Shown: piece after piece, positions 1 to 9,184 of the stretch
How positions within the stretch are numbered: position 1 is the stretch's first letter
Layout of the letters: each line of letters starts with the position of its first letter
The notes under the pieces: generated by a model
The model's input: only the letters and a program-made list of their open reading frames with translations
Told to the model about the DNA's origin: nothing
The model's database searches: none
Position numbers and translations under genes: made by a program
Assembly (NCBI RefSeq): GCF_001696535.1
Contig: NZ_MBQE01000005.1
Location: 434,001-498,000 of the forward strand
Length of the DNA stretch: 64,000 nucleotides
Direction: 5' to 3'
Source of the DNA: Stappia indica
Lineage (GTDB): Bacteria; Pseudomonadota; Alphaproteobacteria; Rhizobiales; Stappiaceae

Positions 1-1929
1 AATGGCGCCGGCCGCATCTTCGGGACCGCGCTCCGACCAGTCCTTCAGCGTCACGAAGGCGAGGGCCGCGTTCTGGCCGGCACCGGAGAAGCTGAAGCCG
101 AGAATGCCGACGATCCGCGACACGGCGCTTTCCTTGCCGAAGATCGCCTCGACCTGCTCCATCACTTCCAGCGTCCGGTTGGCGCTCGCCTCCGGCGGGG
201 CCTGGATGTTGACCAGCAGGAAGCCCTGGTCCTCGTTCGGCAGGAACGAGGAGGGCAGGCGCATGAAGCCCCAGCCGAGGCCGACGAGCAGGGCCAGATA
301 GATGATCATCATCCGTCCGGCGCGGCGCGAGATCCACGAGACGACGGAGCTGTAGCCGTTGGTCGTGCGGCCGAAGCCGCGGTTGAACCAGCCGAAGAAG
401 CCCTTCTTCTCTTCGTGATGCCCCTTCGGAATCGGCTTCAGCATGCTGGCGCAGAGCGCCGGCGTGAAGGACAGCGCCAGGAAGCCCGAGAACAGGATCG
501 ACACGACCATGGTCAGGCTGAACTGCTGGTAGATGACGCCGACCGCGCCCGGGAAGAAGGCCATCGGCACGAACACGGCCGTCAGCACCAGCGTGATGCC
601 GATGATGGCGCCGGTGATCTGGGTCATCGCCTTGCGGGTCGCGGCCCGCGGCGACAGGCCTTCCTCGGCCATGATGCGTTCGACGTTCTCCACCACGACG
701 ATGGCGTCATCGACGAGAATGCCGATGGCCAGCACCATGGCGAACATGGTCAGCACGTTGATCGAGAATCCGGCCGCCAGCATGACGGCGCAGGTGCCCA
801 GCAGCGCCACCGGCACCACCAGCGTCGGAATGACGGTGTAGCGGAAGCTCTGCAGGAACAGGAACATCACCACGAAGACGAGGGCGACGGCCTCCAGCAG
901 CGTGTGGATCACCTTCTCGATCGACGCCTCGACAAAGGGCGAGGTGTCGTAGGGGATCTCGTAGGTGATGCCCGGCGGGAAGAACTGCGCGAGCTCCTCC
1001 ATCTTGGCGCGCACCGCCTCCGATGTCGCCATGGCGTTGCCGGTCGGCGACAGCTGTACGCCGATGGCCGCGCTCGGCTGGCCGTTCAGACGGGTCGAGA
1101 AGTTGTAGCTCTCGCCGCCGATCTCGATGCGCGCGACGTCGGACAGACGCACGGTCGAGCCGTCGGGATTGGCCCGCAGCACCACCTGGCCGAACTCCTC
1201 GATGGAGGAGAGCTGGCCCTTGACCAGCACGCTGGCCGAGATCTGCTGGGTGATCGGGTTCGGCTGGGCGCCGATGCGGCCGGCCGCGACCTGCGCGTTC
1301 TGCGCCCGGATCGCGTTGATGATGTCCTGCGAGGTCAGGTTCAGGCCCAGCATCTTGTCCGGGTCCATCCAGATACGCATCGAGCGCTGGGTGGCGAACA
1401 GCTGGGCGCTGCCGACGCCGTCGATACGGCGGATTTCGCCGAGCACGTTGCGGCTCAGATAGTCGCCGAGATCGACGACATTGTAGGAGCCGTCGGTCGA
1501 GGTGGCCGAGACCACCATCAGGAAGCCGGCGCCGGCCTGCTCGATGCGGATACCCTGCTGGGTGACGATGCCGGGCAGTCGCGGCTCGACGCGGCGCACC
1601 GCATTCTGCACGTCGACCGAGGCCTGCGACACGTCGGTGCCGGGCTGGAAGGTGGCGGTGATCGAGATCCGGCCCGAGCTTTCGGAGGTGGATTCGAAAT
1701 AGATCAGGCCTTCGACGCCGTTCAGCTCTTCCTCGATGGGCCGGGTGACGCTGAGATAGGCGTCCTCGGGCGCCACGCCGGGATAGTTGGTCGAGATGGA
1801 GATCTGCGGCGGGGCGACGTTCGGATACTGGGCAACCGGCATGAAGGGGATCGCGATCACGCCGGCAAGCGTGATGAAGATGGCGATGACCCATGCGAAG
1901 ACCGGCCGGTTGATGAAAAAGGACGGCAT
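1..1929 (-). CDS. RND efflux pump inner-membrane permease, 3' part missing
   Basis: This is the proton-driven inner-membrane pump of a tripartite multidrug exporter of the AcrB/MexB (HAE1) family. The reading frame is open from an ATG at 1929 to the window edge, giving 643 codons; family members have about 1040, so the C-terminal part lies outside. The protein opens with MPSFFINRPVFAWVIAIF, the usual first membrane segment. It contains the transmembrane-4 proton-relay pair in GILVDDAIVVVENVER (Asp-Asp near residues 406-407). The second half starts with another membrane segment and the motif SSFLPNEDQGF. It lies 118 bases downstream of the adaptor gene in the same direction, so pump and adaptor are probably co-transcribed. 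Substrates cannot be told from sequence, and no outer-membrane channel gene is visible. Confidence 0.93.
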   Translation of the reverse strand, partial: MPSFFINRPVFAWVIAIFITLAGVIAIPFMPVAQYPNVAPPQISISTNYPGVAPEDAYLSVTRPIEEELNGVEGLIYFESTSESSGRISITATFQPGTDVSQASVDVQNAVRRVEPRLPGIVTQQGIRIEQAGAGFLMVVSATSTDGSYNVVDLGDYLSRNVLGEIRRIDGVGSAQLFATQRSMRIWMDPDKMLGLNLTSQDIINAIRAQNAQVAAGRIGAQPNPITQQISASVLVKGQLSSIEEFGQVVLRANPDGSTVRLSDVARIEIGGESYNFSTRLNGQPSAAIGVQLSPTGNAMATSEAVRAKMEELAQFFPPGITYEIPYDTSPFVEASIEKVIHTLLEAVALVFVVMFLFLQSFRYTVIPTLVVPVALLGTCAVMLAAGFSINVLTMFAMVLAIGILVDDAIVVVENVERIMAEEGLSPRAATRKAMTQITGAIIGITLVLTAVFVPMAFFPGAVGVIYQQFSLTMVVSILFSGFLALSFTPALCASMLKPIPKGHHEEKKGFFGWFNRGFGRTTNGYSSVVSWISRRAGRMMIIYLALLVGLGWGFMRLPSSFLPNEDQGFLLVNIQAPPEASANRTLEVMEQVEAIFGKESAVSRIVGILGFSFSGAGQNAALAFVTLKDWSERGPEDAAGAI

Positions 1930-2047
1930 CAGATCGGATCCTGTGAGACCGGTCCGCAGGCGGCGCGGGAAGGCGCCGGCGGCCGCGGGCGGGCCGTTGC
2001 GTCAGGACGGGGCGGGGCGGTCTTGGGAAACCGCCCGTCCCGACAGG

Positions 2048-3214
2048 TTAGTTGGCCGCGACTTCGGCCGTCTTGCGCGCGCCCTCCCAGGGCGTCGCCG
2101 CGACCGGCGCGCCGGGGCGCAGCTTCTGGAAGCCCTCGACGATCACCTTGTCGCCGGCGGACAGTCCCTTGGTGATCACCCAGCGGGTGTCGACGATGCG
2201 GCCGGTTTCGACGGAGCGCAGCTCCGCCTTGTCGTCGGCGCCGACCACATAGACCTGCGCCTGGCCGCCGGCATTGCGCTGCACCGCCTGCTGCGGCACG
2301 GCGAGAGCGTTCTGCTCGATGCCCTGCTCGATCAGCACGCGGACATACATGCCCGGCAGCAGGTCGCCATCCGGATTGGGGAACTCGCCGCGCAGAGTGA
2401 TCTGGCCGGTGGTCGTATCGACCGCAGCTTCGGAGAACAGCAGCCGTCCCTTTTGCGGATACTCCTGCCCGTCATCCAGCTTCAGCCGGACCGAAGCCTC
2501 GCCGGGGCGAGGGCCGGTCAGCGACCCGACTTCCAGCGAGCGGCGCAGGCTCAGCAGCTGGTTGGCGGACTGGGTGAAGTCGGCATAGACCGGATCGAGC
2601 TGCTGGATCGTCGCCAGCACGCCGCTGGAGGAATCCACCAGCGCGCCCTCGGTCAGCAGGGCACGGCCGATGCGGCCGGAGATCGGTGCCCGCACCTCCG
2701 AGAAATGCAGGTTCAGCTCGGCCGCGTCGAGACCCGCCTGGGCGATGGCGACATCGGCATCGGCCTGGGCGAGCGAGGCGATGGCGTTGTCGCGTGCCTG
2801 GACGCTGGTCACCCGGCGCTCGTGCAGCTCCTTCTGCCGGTCCGCCTCCTGGCGGGCCTGCAGCTGCACGGCCTGGGCGCGCTGCAGCGTCGCGCGGGCG
2901 CTCGCCACCTGGACGCGGAACGGCGCCGGGTCGAGGCGGTAGAGGACGTCGCCCTCCTGGACGATGCTGCCCTGCTCGAACACGCGCTCGACCAGGATGC
3001 CGGAGACGCGCGGGCGCACCTCGGCGATCCGCGTCGGGGCGATGCGGCCCGGCAGCTCGTTGGTGATCGGCAGGGTCTCGGCCTTGAGCTCGACGAAGCT
3101 CACGCCGGTCGGCGGCATGGCGGGCGCGCCGCCCGCCTCGTTCTTGCTGGCGACCTCGTTGCAGCCGGCGAGCAGCGCGGCGGCGAGGATCACGGCGGTC
3201 AGTCTGGATTTCAT
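2048..3214 (-). CDS. RND efflux periplasmic adaptor lipoprotein
   Basis: This is a membrane-fusion protein that links an RND pump to an outer-membrane channel across the periplasm. It has 388 residues, normal for the family. It starts MKSRLTAVILAAALLAGCNE: a lipoprotein signal whose lipobox LAGC predicts acylation at Cys18. The body has the expected order: a lipoyl half around GRIAPTRIAEVRPRVSG, a long heptad-rich alpha-hairpin around ATLQRAQAVQLQARQEADRQ, the second lipoyl half with VRAPISGRIGRAL, then beta-barrel and membrane-proximal parts. The ATG at 3214 was chosen because it overlaps the stop of the upstream tetR gene (ATGA), has a GAGAGG ribosome site and begins the signal peptide. Translational coupling to the regulator is likely. 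Confidence 0.93.
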   Translation of the reverse strand: MKSRLTAVILAAALLAGCNEVASKNEAGGAPAMPPTGVSFVELKAETLPITNELPGRIAPTRIAEVRPRVSGILVERVFEQGSIVQEGDVLYRLDPAPFRVQVASARATLQRAQAVQLQARQEADRQKELHERRVTSVQARDNAIASLAQADADVAIAQAGLDAAELNLHFSEVRAPISGRIGRALLTEGALVDSSSGVLATIQQLDPVYADFTQSANQLLSLRRSLEVGSLTGPRPGEASVRLKLDDGQEYPQKGRLLFSEAAVDTTTGQITLRGEFPNPDGDLLPGMYVRVLIEQGIEQNALAVPQQAVQRNAGGQAQVYVVGADDKAELRSVETGRIVDTRWVITKGLSAGDKVIVEGFQKLRPGAPVAATPWEGARKTAEVAAN

Positions 3215-3819
3215 CGGGTCGACCTCTCGGGGGAAGAGGAAAGTACGGAAGCGGGCGCGGATACCGGTGCGGGCACCTGGTCGACGAGCCAGCCGATTTC
3301 GGCAATGATCCGGGCGCGCTCTTCCGGCGCCCAGTCGTGCAGTCCGAGCCATTCGAGGGACATCAGCCCCTCGATGGCGAGAAAGGCGAGCAGCGCGCCG
3401 CGGGGGCTGCGCGAACGTCCGGTGACCTGGGCGATTCGCTCGCCATAGGTCCGGGCGATCGGCTCGCGCAGGTCGGCATCCTGGGCGAGCGAGGCGAGCA
3501 GGCCGAGCGCCACCGCCCGATCCTCCTCGGTCAGCAGGTGCGAGGCGACCTCTATGCGGGTGCGGATCGCCGCGTCCGGGTCGCCCGAGAAACTCGCCGC
3601 AACCTCCTGCTCGCAGGTGGCATGTGCGGCCAGCCGCCGCTCGACGACGGCTTTGATCAGGGCCTGCTTGGTCTTGTAGTCGTAAAGGACGCTGGCCTTG
3701 CTGATGCCGGCCTCGCAGGCCACCGCATCCAGCGTCAGGCGCGCAGCACCGTCCCGCATCACGACCTGTTCGGCCGCGTCCAGTACCGTGTCGCGCTTGA
3801 TTGTCCGCTTGCGTCCCAT
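3211..3819 (-). CDS. TetR/AcrR-family transcriptional regulator
   Basis: This is a 202-residue repressor of the TetR family. The N-terminus carries the helix-turn-helix region, TLDAVACEAGISKASVLYDY, at about residues 29-48, and the rest is a helical ligand-binding domain of typical size. It is the first gene of an operon with the RND adaptor and permease; its stop overlaps the adaptor start by four bases (ATGA). By the usual logic of such loci it should repress its own operon and be released by a pump substrate. An AT-rich promoter-like stretch lies just upstream (3846-3873). The C-terminal tail is rich in Ser, Pro and Ala and probably disordered. The ligand is unknown. Confidence 0.9.
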   Translation of the reverse strand: MGRKRTIKRDTVLDAAEQVVMRDGAARLTLDAVACEAGISKASVLYDYKTKQALIKAVVERRLAAHATCEQEVAASFSGDPDAAIRTRIEVASHLLTEEDRAVALGLLASLAQDADLREPIARTYGERIAQVTGRSRSPRGALLAFLAIEGLMSLEWLGLHDWAPEERARIIAEIGWLVDQVPAPVSAPASVLSSSPERSTR

Positions 3820-3845
3820 GCCGATCCCGTTTTTCCAACCGGATG

Positions 3846-3873
3846 GATATATATTCTACAGGGGCGGATGCAA
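3846..3873 (-). promoter_or_regulatory. Putative sigma-70 promoter of the tetR-RND operon
   Basis: Read on the minus strand, TTGCAT (3873-3868) and TATATC (3851-3846) are 16 bases apart and end about 27 bases upstream of the tetR ATG. The -10 lies in an ATATAT run, a sharp AT-rich break in GC-rich DNA and a plausible place for TetR-type autorepression. No clear long palindrome is visible. Confidence 0.35.
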
Positions 3874-3922
3874 CAGCTTTTTTGCAGCGCAACACAAAGT
3901 TTTGAAACGGTGCCGGACCGCG

Positions 3923-6900
3923 TCAGTCGCCGCCGCGGACCTGAACCGAGCGGCGCCGGGAAGGATGCGGTGCGCGCGAGGTCAGCGTGTCGCGCATGCG
4001 TCCGGCCGTGCTGCGCAGGGCAGGGACGGCGGTCTTCTCGTCGGCATCCGCGCCGGGCGCCGCGCAGCGCATGGCGACGAGCAGGGCGATGGTCGAGGGA
4101 TCGAGCCGCGTCTGCAGTTCGGACAGCGGGGCCGGCCGGCCGATCAGGTAGCCCTGCACCTCGTTGCAGCCCTCTTCGGCCAGCACCCGCAGCTCGTCGG
4201 CCTCTTCGACGCCCTCGGCCACCACGCTCATGCCGAGTGCGTCGCCCAGCCGGACGATGGTCTCCACGATGGAGCGCGCGCTCGGCGTCTTGCGCATGGC
4301 GCGGATGAAGGAGCGGTCGATCTTGATCACGTCGAAGGGGAAGCGGGCCAGGTAGCCGAGCGAGGAGTAGCCGGTGCCGAAGTCGTCGAGCGCGATGCGC
4401 ACGCCGAGCGCCTTGAGCGCGGTGAGGATCTGCAGGGCGCGCCGGTCGTCGTCGATCAGCACGTTCTCGGTCACTTCCAGCTCCAGACGTCCGGCGGCAA
4501 GGCCCGTCGTCTCCAGCACATCGCGGACGGTCTCGATGAAGTGCTTGTCGCGGAATTGCAGCGGGCTGACATTGACGCTTATGCACGGGATGTCCGGATG
4601 CGCCTGGATGATGGCGCAGGCGCGTCGCAGCACCCATTCGCCGATGGCGATAATCCTCCCCGACTGCTCGGCCACCGGGATGAAGTCGCTCGGGCTGATC
4701 ATCCCCTTTTCCGGATGATGCCAGCGGATCAGCGCCTCATAACTCCCTATCCCGCTGCTGCGCAGATCAAGCCGCGGCTGCAGGTAAAGTTCGAACTCTT
4801 CCTGCTCGATCGCCTGCACCAGGTCGGCTTCCAGAAGCCGGCGCTTGCGCAGCGCAGCATCCATGCCTTCCTCGAACAAACAGTAGGTATTCCGCCCCAA
4901 ATTCTTGGCCTTGTAGAGGGCCGTGTCGGCGCGCGAGACGATGATTTCCGTGTCTTCGCCATGCAGCGGGCTGACGGCGATGCCGATGCTGGCGCCGGCG
5001 CGCAGCGTCAGACCGTTGCCGCAGTCGATGGGCTGCGACAGGGCATGCACCAGCCGATGCGCGAGGTCGGCCGCCTGATTGGCGAAGGCGATCTGGTGCT
5101 GGATGATCGCGAACTCATCCCCGCCCAGCCGGGAGATCGTGTCACTCGCCGGGACGAGTGCGCGCAGCCGGTCGGCGGTCGCGCGTATCACCTGGTCGCC
5201 GGCCAGATGGCCGTGGACGTCGTTGATCTCCTTGAACCGGTCGAGGTCGATCATCAGCACCGCCGCCGAGCCGCCGCGCCGGCGGGCATCGGCGAGCACC
5301 GCGGCCAGCCGGTTCGAGAACACCGTGCGGTTCGGCAGGTCGGTCAGCGGGTCGTGCTCGGCAAGGTGACGGATATGCTGCTCGGCCTTCTTGCGGTCGC
5401 GCAGGTCGACCATCGCCGACACCCGGGTCCGCTCGCCGCGATACAGCACCTCGCGGGCACGCACCTCCACCGGAATGCGGGTCCCGTCGGCATGGATGAC
5501 GTGCAGCTCGTAGGGACCGCTTTCCTTCTGGGACAACTGTTCGCGCACCCTTTCGCGGTCTTCCTCGGCAAGATGGCCGAGCATGTCGGTGCCCTTCAGC
5601 TCGTCGAGCGAGCAGCCCATCAGCTGTTCCAGCGCGTGGTTGCCGTCGATGATGCGTCCCCGCACCGAGATGACGATCGCCTCGAATGTCGCGTTGGCGA
5701 GCGCGGTGAGCCGTTCTGCCTCCTCCTCGGCCCGCAGCAGGTCCGCCTTGCGTCCGCGGGCGAGCTCCTCGTTCTGGATCGAGTCCATCAGCCGGTTGAA
5801 CAGCTGCGTCATCCGCTCCGCCTCGTCGCCCGGTTCCACGGGCAGGCGCATGCTGAGATCGGCGCGCCCTTCGACCAGCCGGCCGAAGGCATCCTCCACA
5901 TGGCCGATGCCCAGCCGCGTGCCGTGCTCGGCCTCGTTGAGCCCGCGGATCTCGCCCTCCCGGTCGACCCGCAGCGCAATGACGCGCTTCAAGACGAGGA
6001 AGAAGACAAGCCCGAGTCCGAAGGCGAAGACGAAGTTGAGGGCCGCACCGCCCGCCTGCACCGCGAGCTGCGAGAGGCGGTTGCCGGCCGGCAGGTTCGC
6101 GACCGGCGCCAGCAGGGCAAGGCCCAGCGTGCCGACGACGCCGGCAACGCCGTGCACGCCGATGGCGCCGACCGCATCGTCGATGCGCAACTGCTTCTCC
6201 AGCACCGAAATGCCGACAACGGCGGCCAGCCCGCCGGCCAGTCCGATGGCCAGCGCTCCCGGTGCCTCGAGCACCATGCAGCCGGCCGTCACCGCAACCA
6301 ACCCGCCCAGCATGCCGGAGAACGCCTTCTCCGGCAGCAGCACACCCTCGCGCGCCCAGGCGACGAGATAGCCGCCGCAGGTGCCGGCAGCCGCCGCCAG
6401 AACGGTGTTGGCGATGACGTGGGCGATGTCGGGCGAGGCCTTCAGCGTCGACCCGCCGTTGAAGCCGATCCAGCCGACGAACAGCAGCAGCGCGCCGGCG
6501 GTCGCCAGGACAGGGCTGTGGCCCTGGAAGCGCACCGGCTTTCCTTGTGCATCGAAGCGGCCGATGCGCGGGCCGATGACGAGGCAGGCGGCCAGCGCGA
6601 TCCAAGCGCCGGTGCCGTGCACGACGGTGGAACCTGCGAAGTCGACGAAGCCTGCATTGGCGAGGAAGGCACCGCTGTTCTCGCCAAGGGCGTTGCCCCA
6701 GGCCCAGTGCACGAAGACCGGGTAGACCAGCCCGGCGATGAAGACGGAACAGGCGACATAGGCGGCGAGCGGCATCCGCTCGGCCACTGCACCCGAAACG
6801 ATGGTTGCCGCGGTGCCGCAGAACATCACCTGAAAGACGAAAAAGGCAAGGCCCCAGGAATCCACACCACCGAGCATGAGGAGCGCCGGGTCGTAGCCGA

Positions 6901-7231
6901 TCCCGAGGCCGGTTCCGGGACCGAAGGCGAACATAAAGCCGATGCCGGCGAAGACCAGAACCGAGAAGGTGAAGTCCAGGAGGTTCTTTTGGGCGACGTT
7001 GATGGAGTTCTTCGAGCGGACCATGCCCGCTTCGAGCAGCAGGAAGCCGACTTGCATCAGCAGCACCAGTCCAGCGGCCAGCAGGACCCAGACGAAATCC
7101 AGGGTGCGGTGCAGCGAAGCAAGGCCCGTTGCATCTTGCGTCGACGCGGCGACGGGTGTCGCAACAAGCACGACCGCGGCGGCAAAACCGATCGTTCTCA
7201 GATGCCGAACCGATGAATCTTGTGCCGCCAT
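3923..7231 (-). CDS. Ammonium channel (Amt) fused to HAMP-like, PAS, GGDEF and EAL domains
   Basis: This protein of about 1102 residues joins an Amt/Rh channel to a cyclic-di-GMP turnover module. The start at 7231 (MAAQDSSVRHL) has a GGGGG ribosome site and opens a signal-peptide-like segment; an upstream in-frame start at 7318 lacks support. Residues about 30-420 are the Amt domain, with FVDFAGSTVVHGTG and VHGVAGVVGTLG supplying the two pore histidines expected of a working channel. A HAMP-like linker (about 430-480) and a PAS domain (about 495-610) follow. The GGDEF domain has an intact RLGGDEF near residue 700. The EAL domain has YEALIRW near 831 and DDFGTGYSSLG near 947. The product-inhibition RxxD motif before GGDEF is missing (PASD instead). 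I infer an ammonium-responsive c-di-GMP switch. No glnK lies beside it. Confidence 0.92.
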   Translation of the reverse strand: MAAQDSSVRHLRTIGFAAAVVLVATPVAASTQDATGLASLHRTLDFVWVLLAAGLVLLMQVGFLLLEAGMVRSKNSINVAQKNLLDFTFSVLVFAGIGFMFAFGPGTGLGIGYDPALLMLGGVDSWGLAFFVFQVMFCGTAATIVSGAVAERMPLAAYVACSVFIAGLVYPVFVHWAWGNALGENSGAFLANAGFVDFAGSTVVHGTGAWIALAACLVIGPRIGRFDAQGKPVRFQGHSPVLATAGALLLFVGWIGFNGGSTLKASPDIAHVIANTVLAAAAGTCGGYLVAWAREGVLLPEKAFSGMLGGLVAVTAGCMVLEAPGALAIGLAGGLAAVVGISVLEKQLRIDDAVGAIGVHGVAGVVGTLGLALLAPVANLPAGNRLSQLAVQAGGAALNFVFAFGLGLVFFLVLKRVIALRVDREGEIRGLNEAEHGTRLGIGHVEDAFGRLVEGRADLSMRLPVEPGDEAERMTQLFNRLMDSIQNEELARGRKADLLRAEEEAERLTALANATFEAIVISVRGRIIDGNHALEQLMGCSLDELKGTDMLGHLAEEDRERVREQLSQKESGPYELHVIHADGTRIPVEVRAREVLYRGERTRVSAMVDLRDRKKAEQHIRHLAEHDPLTDLPNRTVFSNRLAAVLADARRRGGSAAVLMIDLDRFKEINDVHGHLAGDQVIRATADRLRALVPASDTISRLGGDEFAIIQHQIAFANQAADLAHRLVHALSQPIDCGNGLTLRAGASIGIAVSPLHGEDTEIIVSRADTALYKAKNLGRNTYCLFEEGMDAALRKRRLLEADLVQAIEQEEFELYLQPRLDLRSSGIGSYEALIRWHHPEKGMISPSDFIPVAEQSGRIIAIGEWVLRRACAIIQAHPDIPCISVNVSPLQFRDKHFIETVRDVLETTGLAAGRLELEVTENVLIDDDRRALQILTALKALGVRIALDDFGTGYSSLGYLARFPFDVIKIDRSFIRAMRKTPSARSIVETIVRLGDALGMSVVAEGVEEADELRVLAEEGCNEVQGYLIGRPAPLSELQTRLDPSTIALLVAMRCAAPGADADEKTAVPALRSTAGRMRDTLTSRAPHPSRRRSVQVRGGD

Positions 7232-7594
7232 AACCCCCGCCAGGCTCCCGTCTGCCCTTTGTTTGCCGAAGCTTAGGAACCAGCAGTTAAAAACTGATTG
7301 AAGCGTCATGCTCGCCAAATCTCTGTGGCGATTGTTCTTTTTGTCGTCGGGTTTTTGTCGCGCGAAGATCTGTTCTGGTGTGCTGCATTGCAGCGTAAAA
7401 ATGCCTTAACGGCAGTTTCGCGAACCAGCGCCCGGGCGGTGATCCGCCGAGGCGGCATCGCCCGCGCGTGCCCCTGCGTCCCGGCGGGACGATCCGATAG
7501 AGCGGGCTTCACTTTCGCTCGCGATGCTTTAGGATCGCGCACCGATTGCAACCGCTCGTTCGACGGGCCGCTCCAGTTCACGGATAATCCGCAC
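7232..7594. other. Divergent intergenic region between amt fusion and ialB-like gene
   Basis: About 360 bases separate these divergent genes. I see no convincing coding sequence. Short open frames running in from 7298 lack a ribosome site and merely extend the ialB-like gene backwards. The stretch is less GC-rich than its flanks near 7280-7410 and presumably holds both promoters. Confidence 0.5.
7301..7318 (-). promoter_or_regulatory. Weak sigma-54-like -24/-12 element upstream of the amt fusion
   Basis: On the minus strand the sequence has TTGGC and GCTT with the required GG-N10-GC spacing, about 70 bases before the chosen ATG. Amt genes are often under NtrC/sigma-54 control. The central bases do not match the consensus and I see no NtrC palindrome, so this is only a suggestion. 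Confidence 0.2.
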
Positions 7595-8137
7595 ATGCGC
7601 TTTGATCTTCGACTTGCCCTTTCCGCATCCCGCCAAGCCGCACTTGCTGTCCTGTTTATCACCGGAAGCCTCGGCCTGGCCGCCGCGCAGGATGCGGCCC
7701 CCAAGCCTGCGGAAGGCGGAGCTGCGGCGCCCAACTGGATTGTCCAGTGCTCGGAGGCAACGGACAAGGCGCCCAAGCGTTGCCGGGCGCTGCAGAACAT
7801 CGTCATGCAGGAAGGCGGCCAGCGGCTGCTGACGGTCGTGGTCGAGCCGCGCGAAGGCGCGCCGAACCATGCCCTCGTGCTGGCCCTGCCGCACGGTGTC
7901 TTCCTGCCGGCCGGCACCCAGATCCGCATCGACGAGGGCGAGCCGGTCGCCATGGCGATCCAGACCAGCGATGCCAACGGCGCCTATGCCGGCACGGCGA
8001 TCAGCGACGAACTGCTCGCCTCGATGAAGAAGGGCCAGCGCCTGATCGTCGCCTTCAAGACCGCGCAGCAGCAGGATCTCGCGATCCCGGTGACGCTGAT
8101 CGGCTTTACCTCCGCTTACGGCCAGCTCGGCAACTGA
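7595..8137 (+). CDS. IalB-family periplasmic protein
   Basis: This is a 180-residue exported protein of the invasion-associated locus B family, common in alphaproteobacteria and named after a Bartonella erythrocyte-invasion factor. It starts with a signal peptide (MRFDLRLALSASRQAALAV then a cleavage region LGLAAAQD). The mature part opens with the family pattern: a Trp (NWIVQC) followed by two spaced cysteines, WIVQCSEATDKAPKRC, likely disulfide-linked. Further motifs such as LALPHGVFLPAGTQIRID also fit. Its function in free-living bacteria is unknown. The ATG at 7595 starts the signal peptide; its ribosome site is weak. The gene stands alone and ends just before a strong terminator. Confidence 0.85.
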   Translation: MRFDLRLALSASRQAALAVLFITGSLGLAAAQDAAPKPAEGGAAAPNWIVQCSEATDKAPKRCRALQNIVMQEGGQRLLTVVVEPREGAPNHALVLALPHGVFLPAGTQIRIDEGEPVAMAIQTSDANGAYAGTAISDELLASMKKGQRLIVAFKTAQQQDLAIPVTLIGFTSAYGQLGN

Positions 8138-8173
8138 TCGGCGAAGCTCGGGCACCTGAGCGATCGCAAAATC

Positions 8174-8208
8174 AAAAGGGCAGGTCCTCGCGGGCCTGCC
8201 CTTTTTCA
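8174..8208. terminator. Bidirectional rho-independent terminator
   Basis: AAAAGGGCAGG (8174-8184) and CCTGCCCTTTT (8195-8205) form a perfect 11-bp stem with a 10-base loop, flanked by A and T runs so that it works on both strands. It lies between the convergent ialB-like and SapC-like genes, 36 bases after the former's stop. Confidence 0.92.
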
Positions 8209-8238
8209 TGGAAAAGCGGCAATGCGGCGTATGCCGTC

Positions 8239-9006
8239 TCAGCCCGCCGTGCGGCGGACGAGATCGGCCCAGTTCCGCATCGACCACAGATGAGCGTAGA
8301 TCACCGGCAGTGCACCGGCCTTGCGCAGGTCGAGGAAGGCCTCGTCGGACAGCGCGTTGACGCGCGCCTCGTCGATGATGCTGAAGTCGTTGACGTTGAG
8401 CACTTCGCCATCCGGCAGGGTGAAACGTCCCACATTCGGCGCGAACAGGTCGTGCTCGGCGATCTTGCGCATCAGGGCCTCGCTCTCGCGGGTCTCGCGT
8501 TGGAACGCAGCGCAGAAGTCGAGCGCCTTGCGCACGGCATCGGTCGGCTCCACGCCGTCGAAGAAGCGCGTCTCGCCGTCCGCTCGCACCTTGTCGCTGG
8601 CCCGGTCGACGCAGAGCGCGAATTCGCTCGCCTCGTCGTTGCGCGCCAGGATGAAGGGGTAGCGCCGGATATAGGACGGCACATAGGTGTCGGCGGCCCA
8701 GGCGCCGTCCGCATCCACGAACAGGTTGCGGTCCTGGCGAAGGCCGAGCACGGCAACGGCGGCCGGCGGATTTGTGCCGGCGGCAAAGACGATCGGATAG
8801 TGGCGCGCCGCAATGCCGAACTCGATGGCGTTGAGCGGCACCGCGTGGGTCTTGGCGGCGAAGCGGTAGTCCGGCGAGAGGTCGATGCCGAGTTCGCAGT
8901 GGCGATCGGCGCGCAGTGCTTCCGGCCGGCTGTAGAACAGCGGCAAGGTGGACGGCCCTCCCGGCGCCGGGCGCGGGGTGTCCGTGTCGGCCTGAGTGCT
9001 GGTCAT
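8239..9006 (-). CDS. SapC-family protein
   Basis: This 255-residue protein belongs to the SapC family, named from a Campylobacter S-layer-associated gene but mostly of unknown role. Recognisable stretches are the central PSYIRRYPFILARNDEASEF with its 'RRYPF' core, and the C-terminal pattern LHS/AHLWSMRNWADL. No signal peptide or membrane segment is visible, so it is probably cytosolic. The ATG at 9006 was chosen because GAGGA lies nine bases before it; in-frame starts at 9030 and 9090 have none. It runs convergently to the ialB-like gene and divergently from the small-gene pair that follows. Confidence 0.8.
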   Translation of the reverse strand: MTSTQADTDTPRPAPGGPSTLPLFYSRPEALRADRHCELGIDLSPDYRFAAKTHAVPLNAIEFGIAARHYPIVFAAGTNPPAAVAVLGLRQDRNLFVDADGAWAADTYVPSYIRRYPFILARNDEASEFALCVDRASDKVRADGETRFFDGVEPTDAVRKALDFCAAFQRETRESEALMRKIAEHDLFAPNVGRFTLPDGEVLNVNDFSIIDEARVNALSDEAFLDLRKAGALPVIYAHLWSMRNWADLVRRTAG

Positions 9007-9184
9007 GCTGGTCCGTCCTCGATTATGCATTTGTGTTGAATGGTATCCGCCCCGCAACGACCGGGCAGCGAATTTCTTGTACAAGTCCAACGGCTGGTTG
9101 CCTAGACCATCCTGGCTTCAATAAGGTTGGGCAACGGTAGATTGTCCTTCAAACGACGTGCGACCGGAGCGAAACGGGGTGGGC

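Noticed and set aside
415-2175. Long plus-strand frame opposite the RND permease
   Set aside because: The opposite strand encodes an unmistakable RND permease; this frame is rich in His/Asp/Arg and has no recognisable domain.
3698-7216. 1172-codon plus-strand frame opposite the Amt fusion
   Set aside because: The minus strand holds intact Amt, GGDEF and EAL motifs. The plus frame shows none and only mirrors codon bias.
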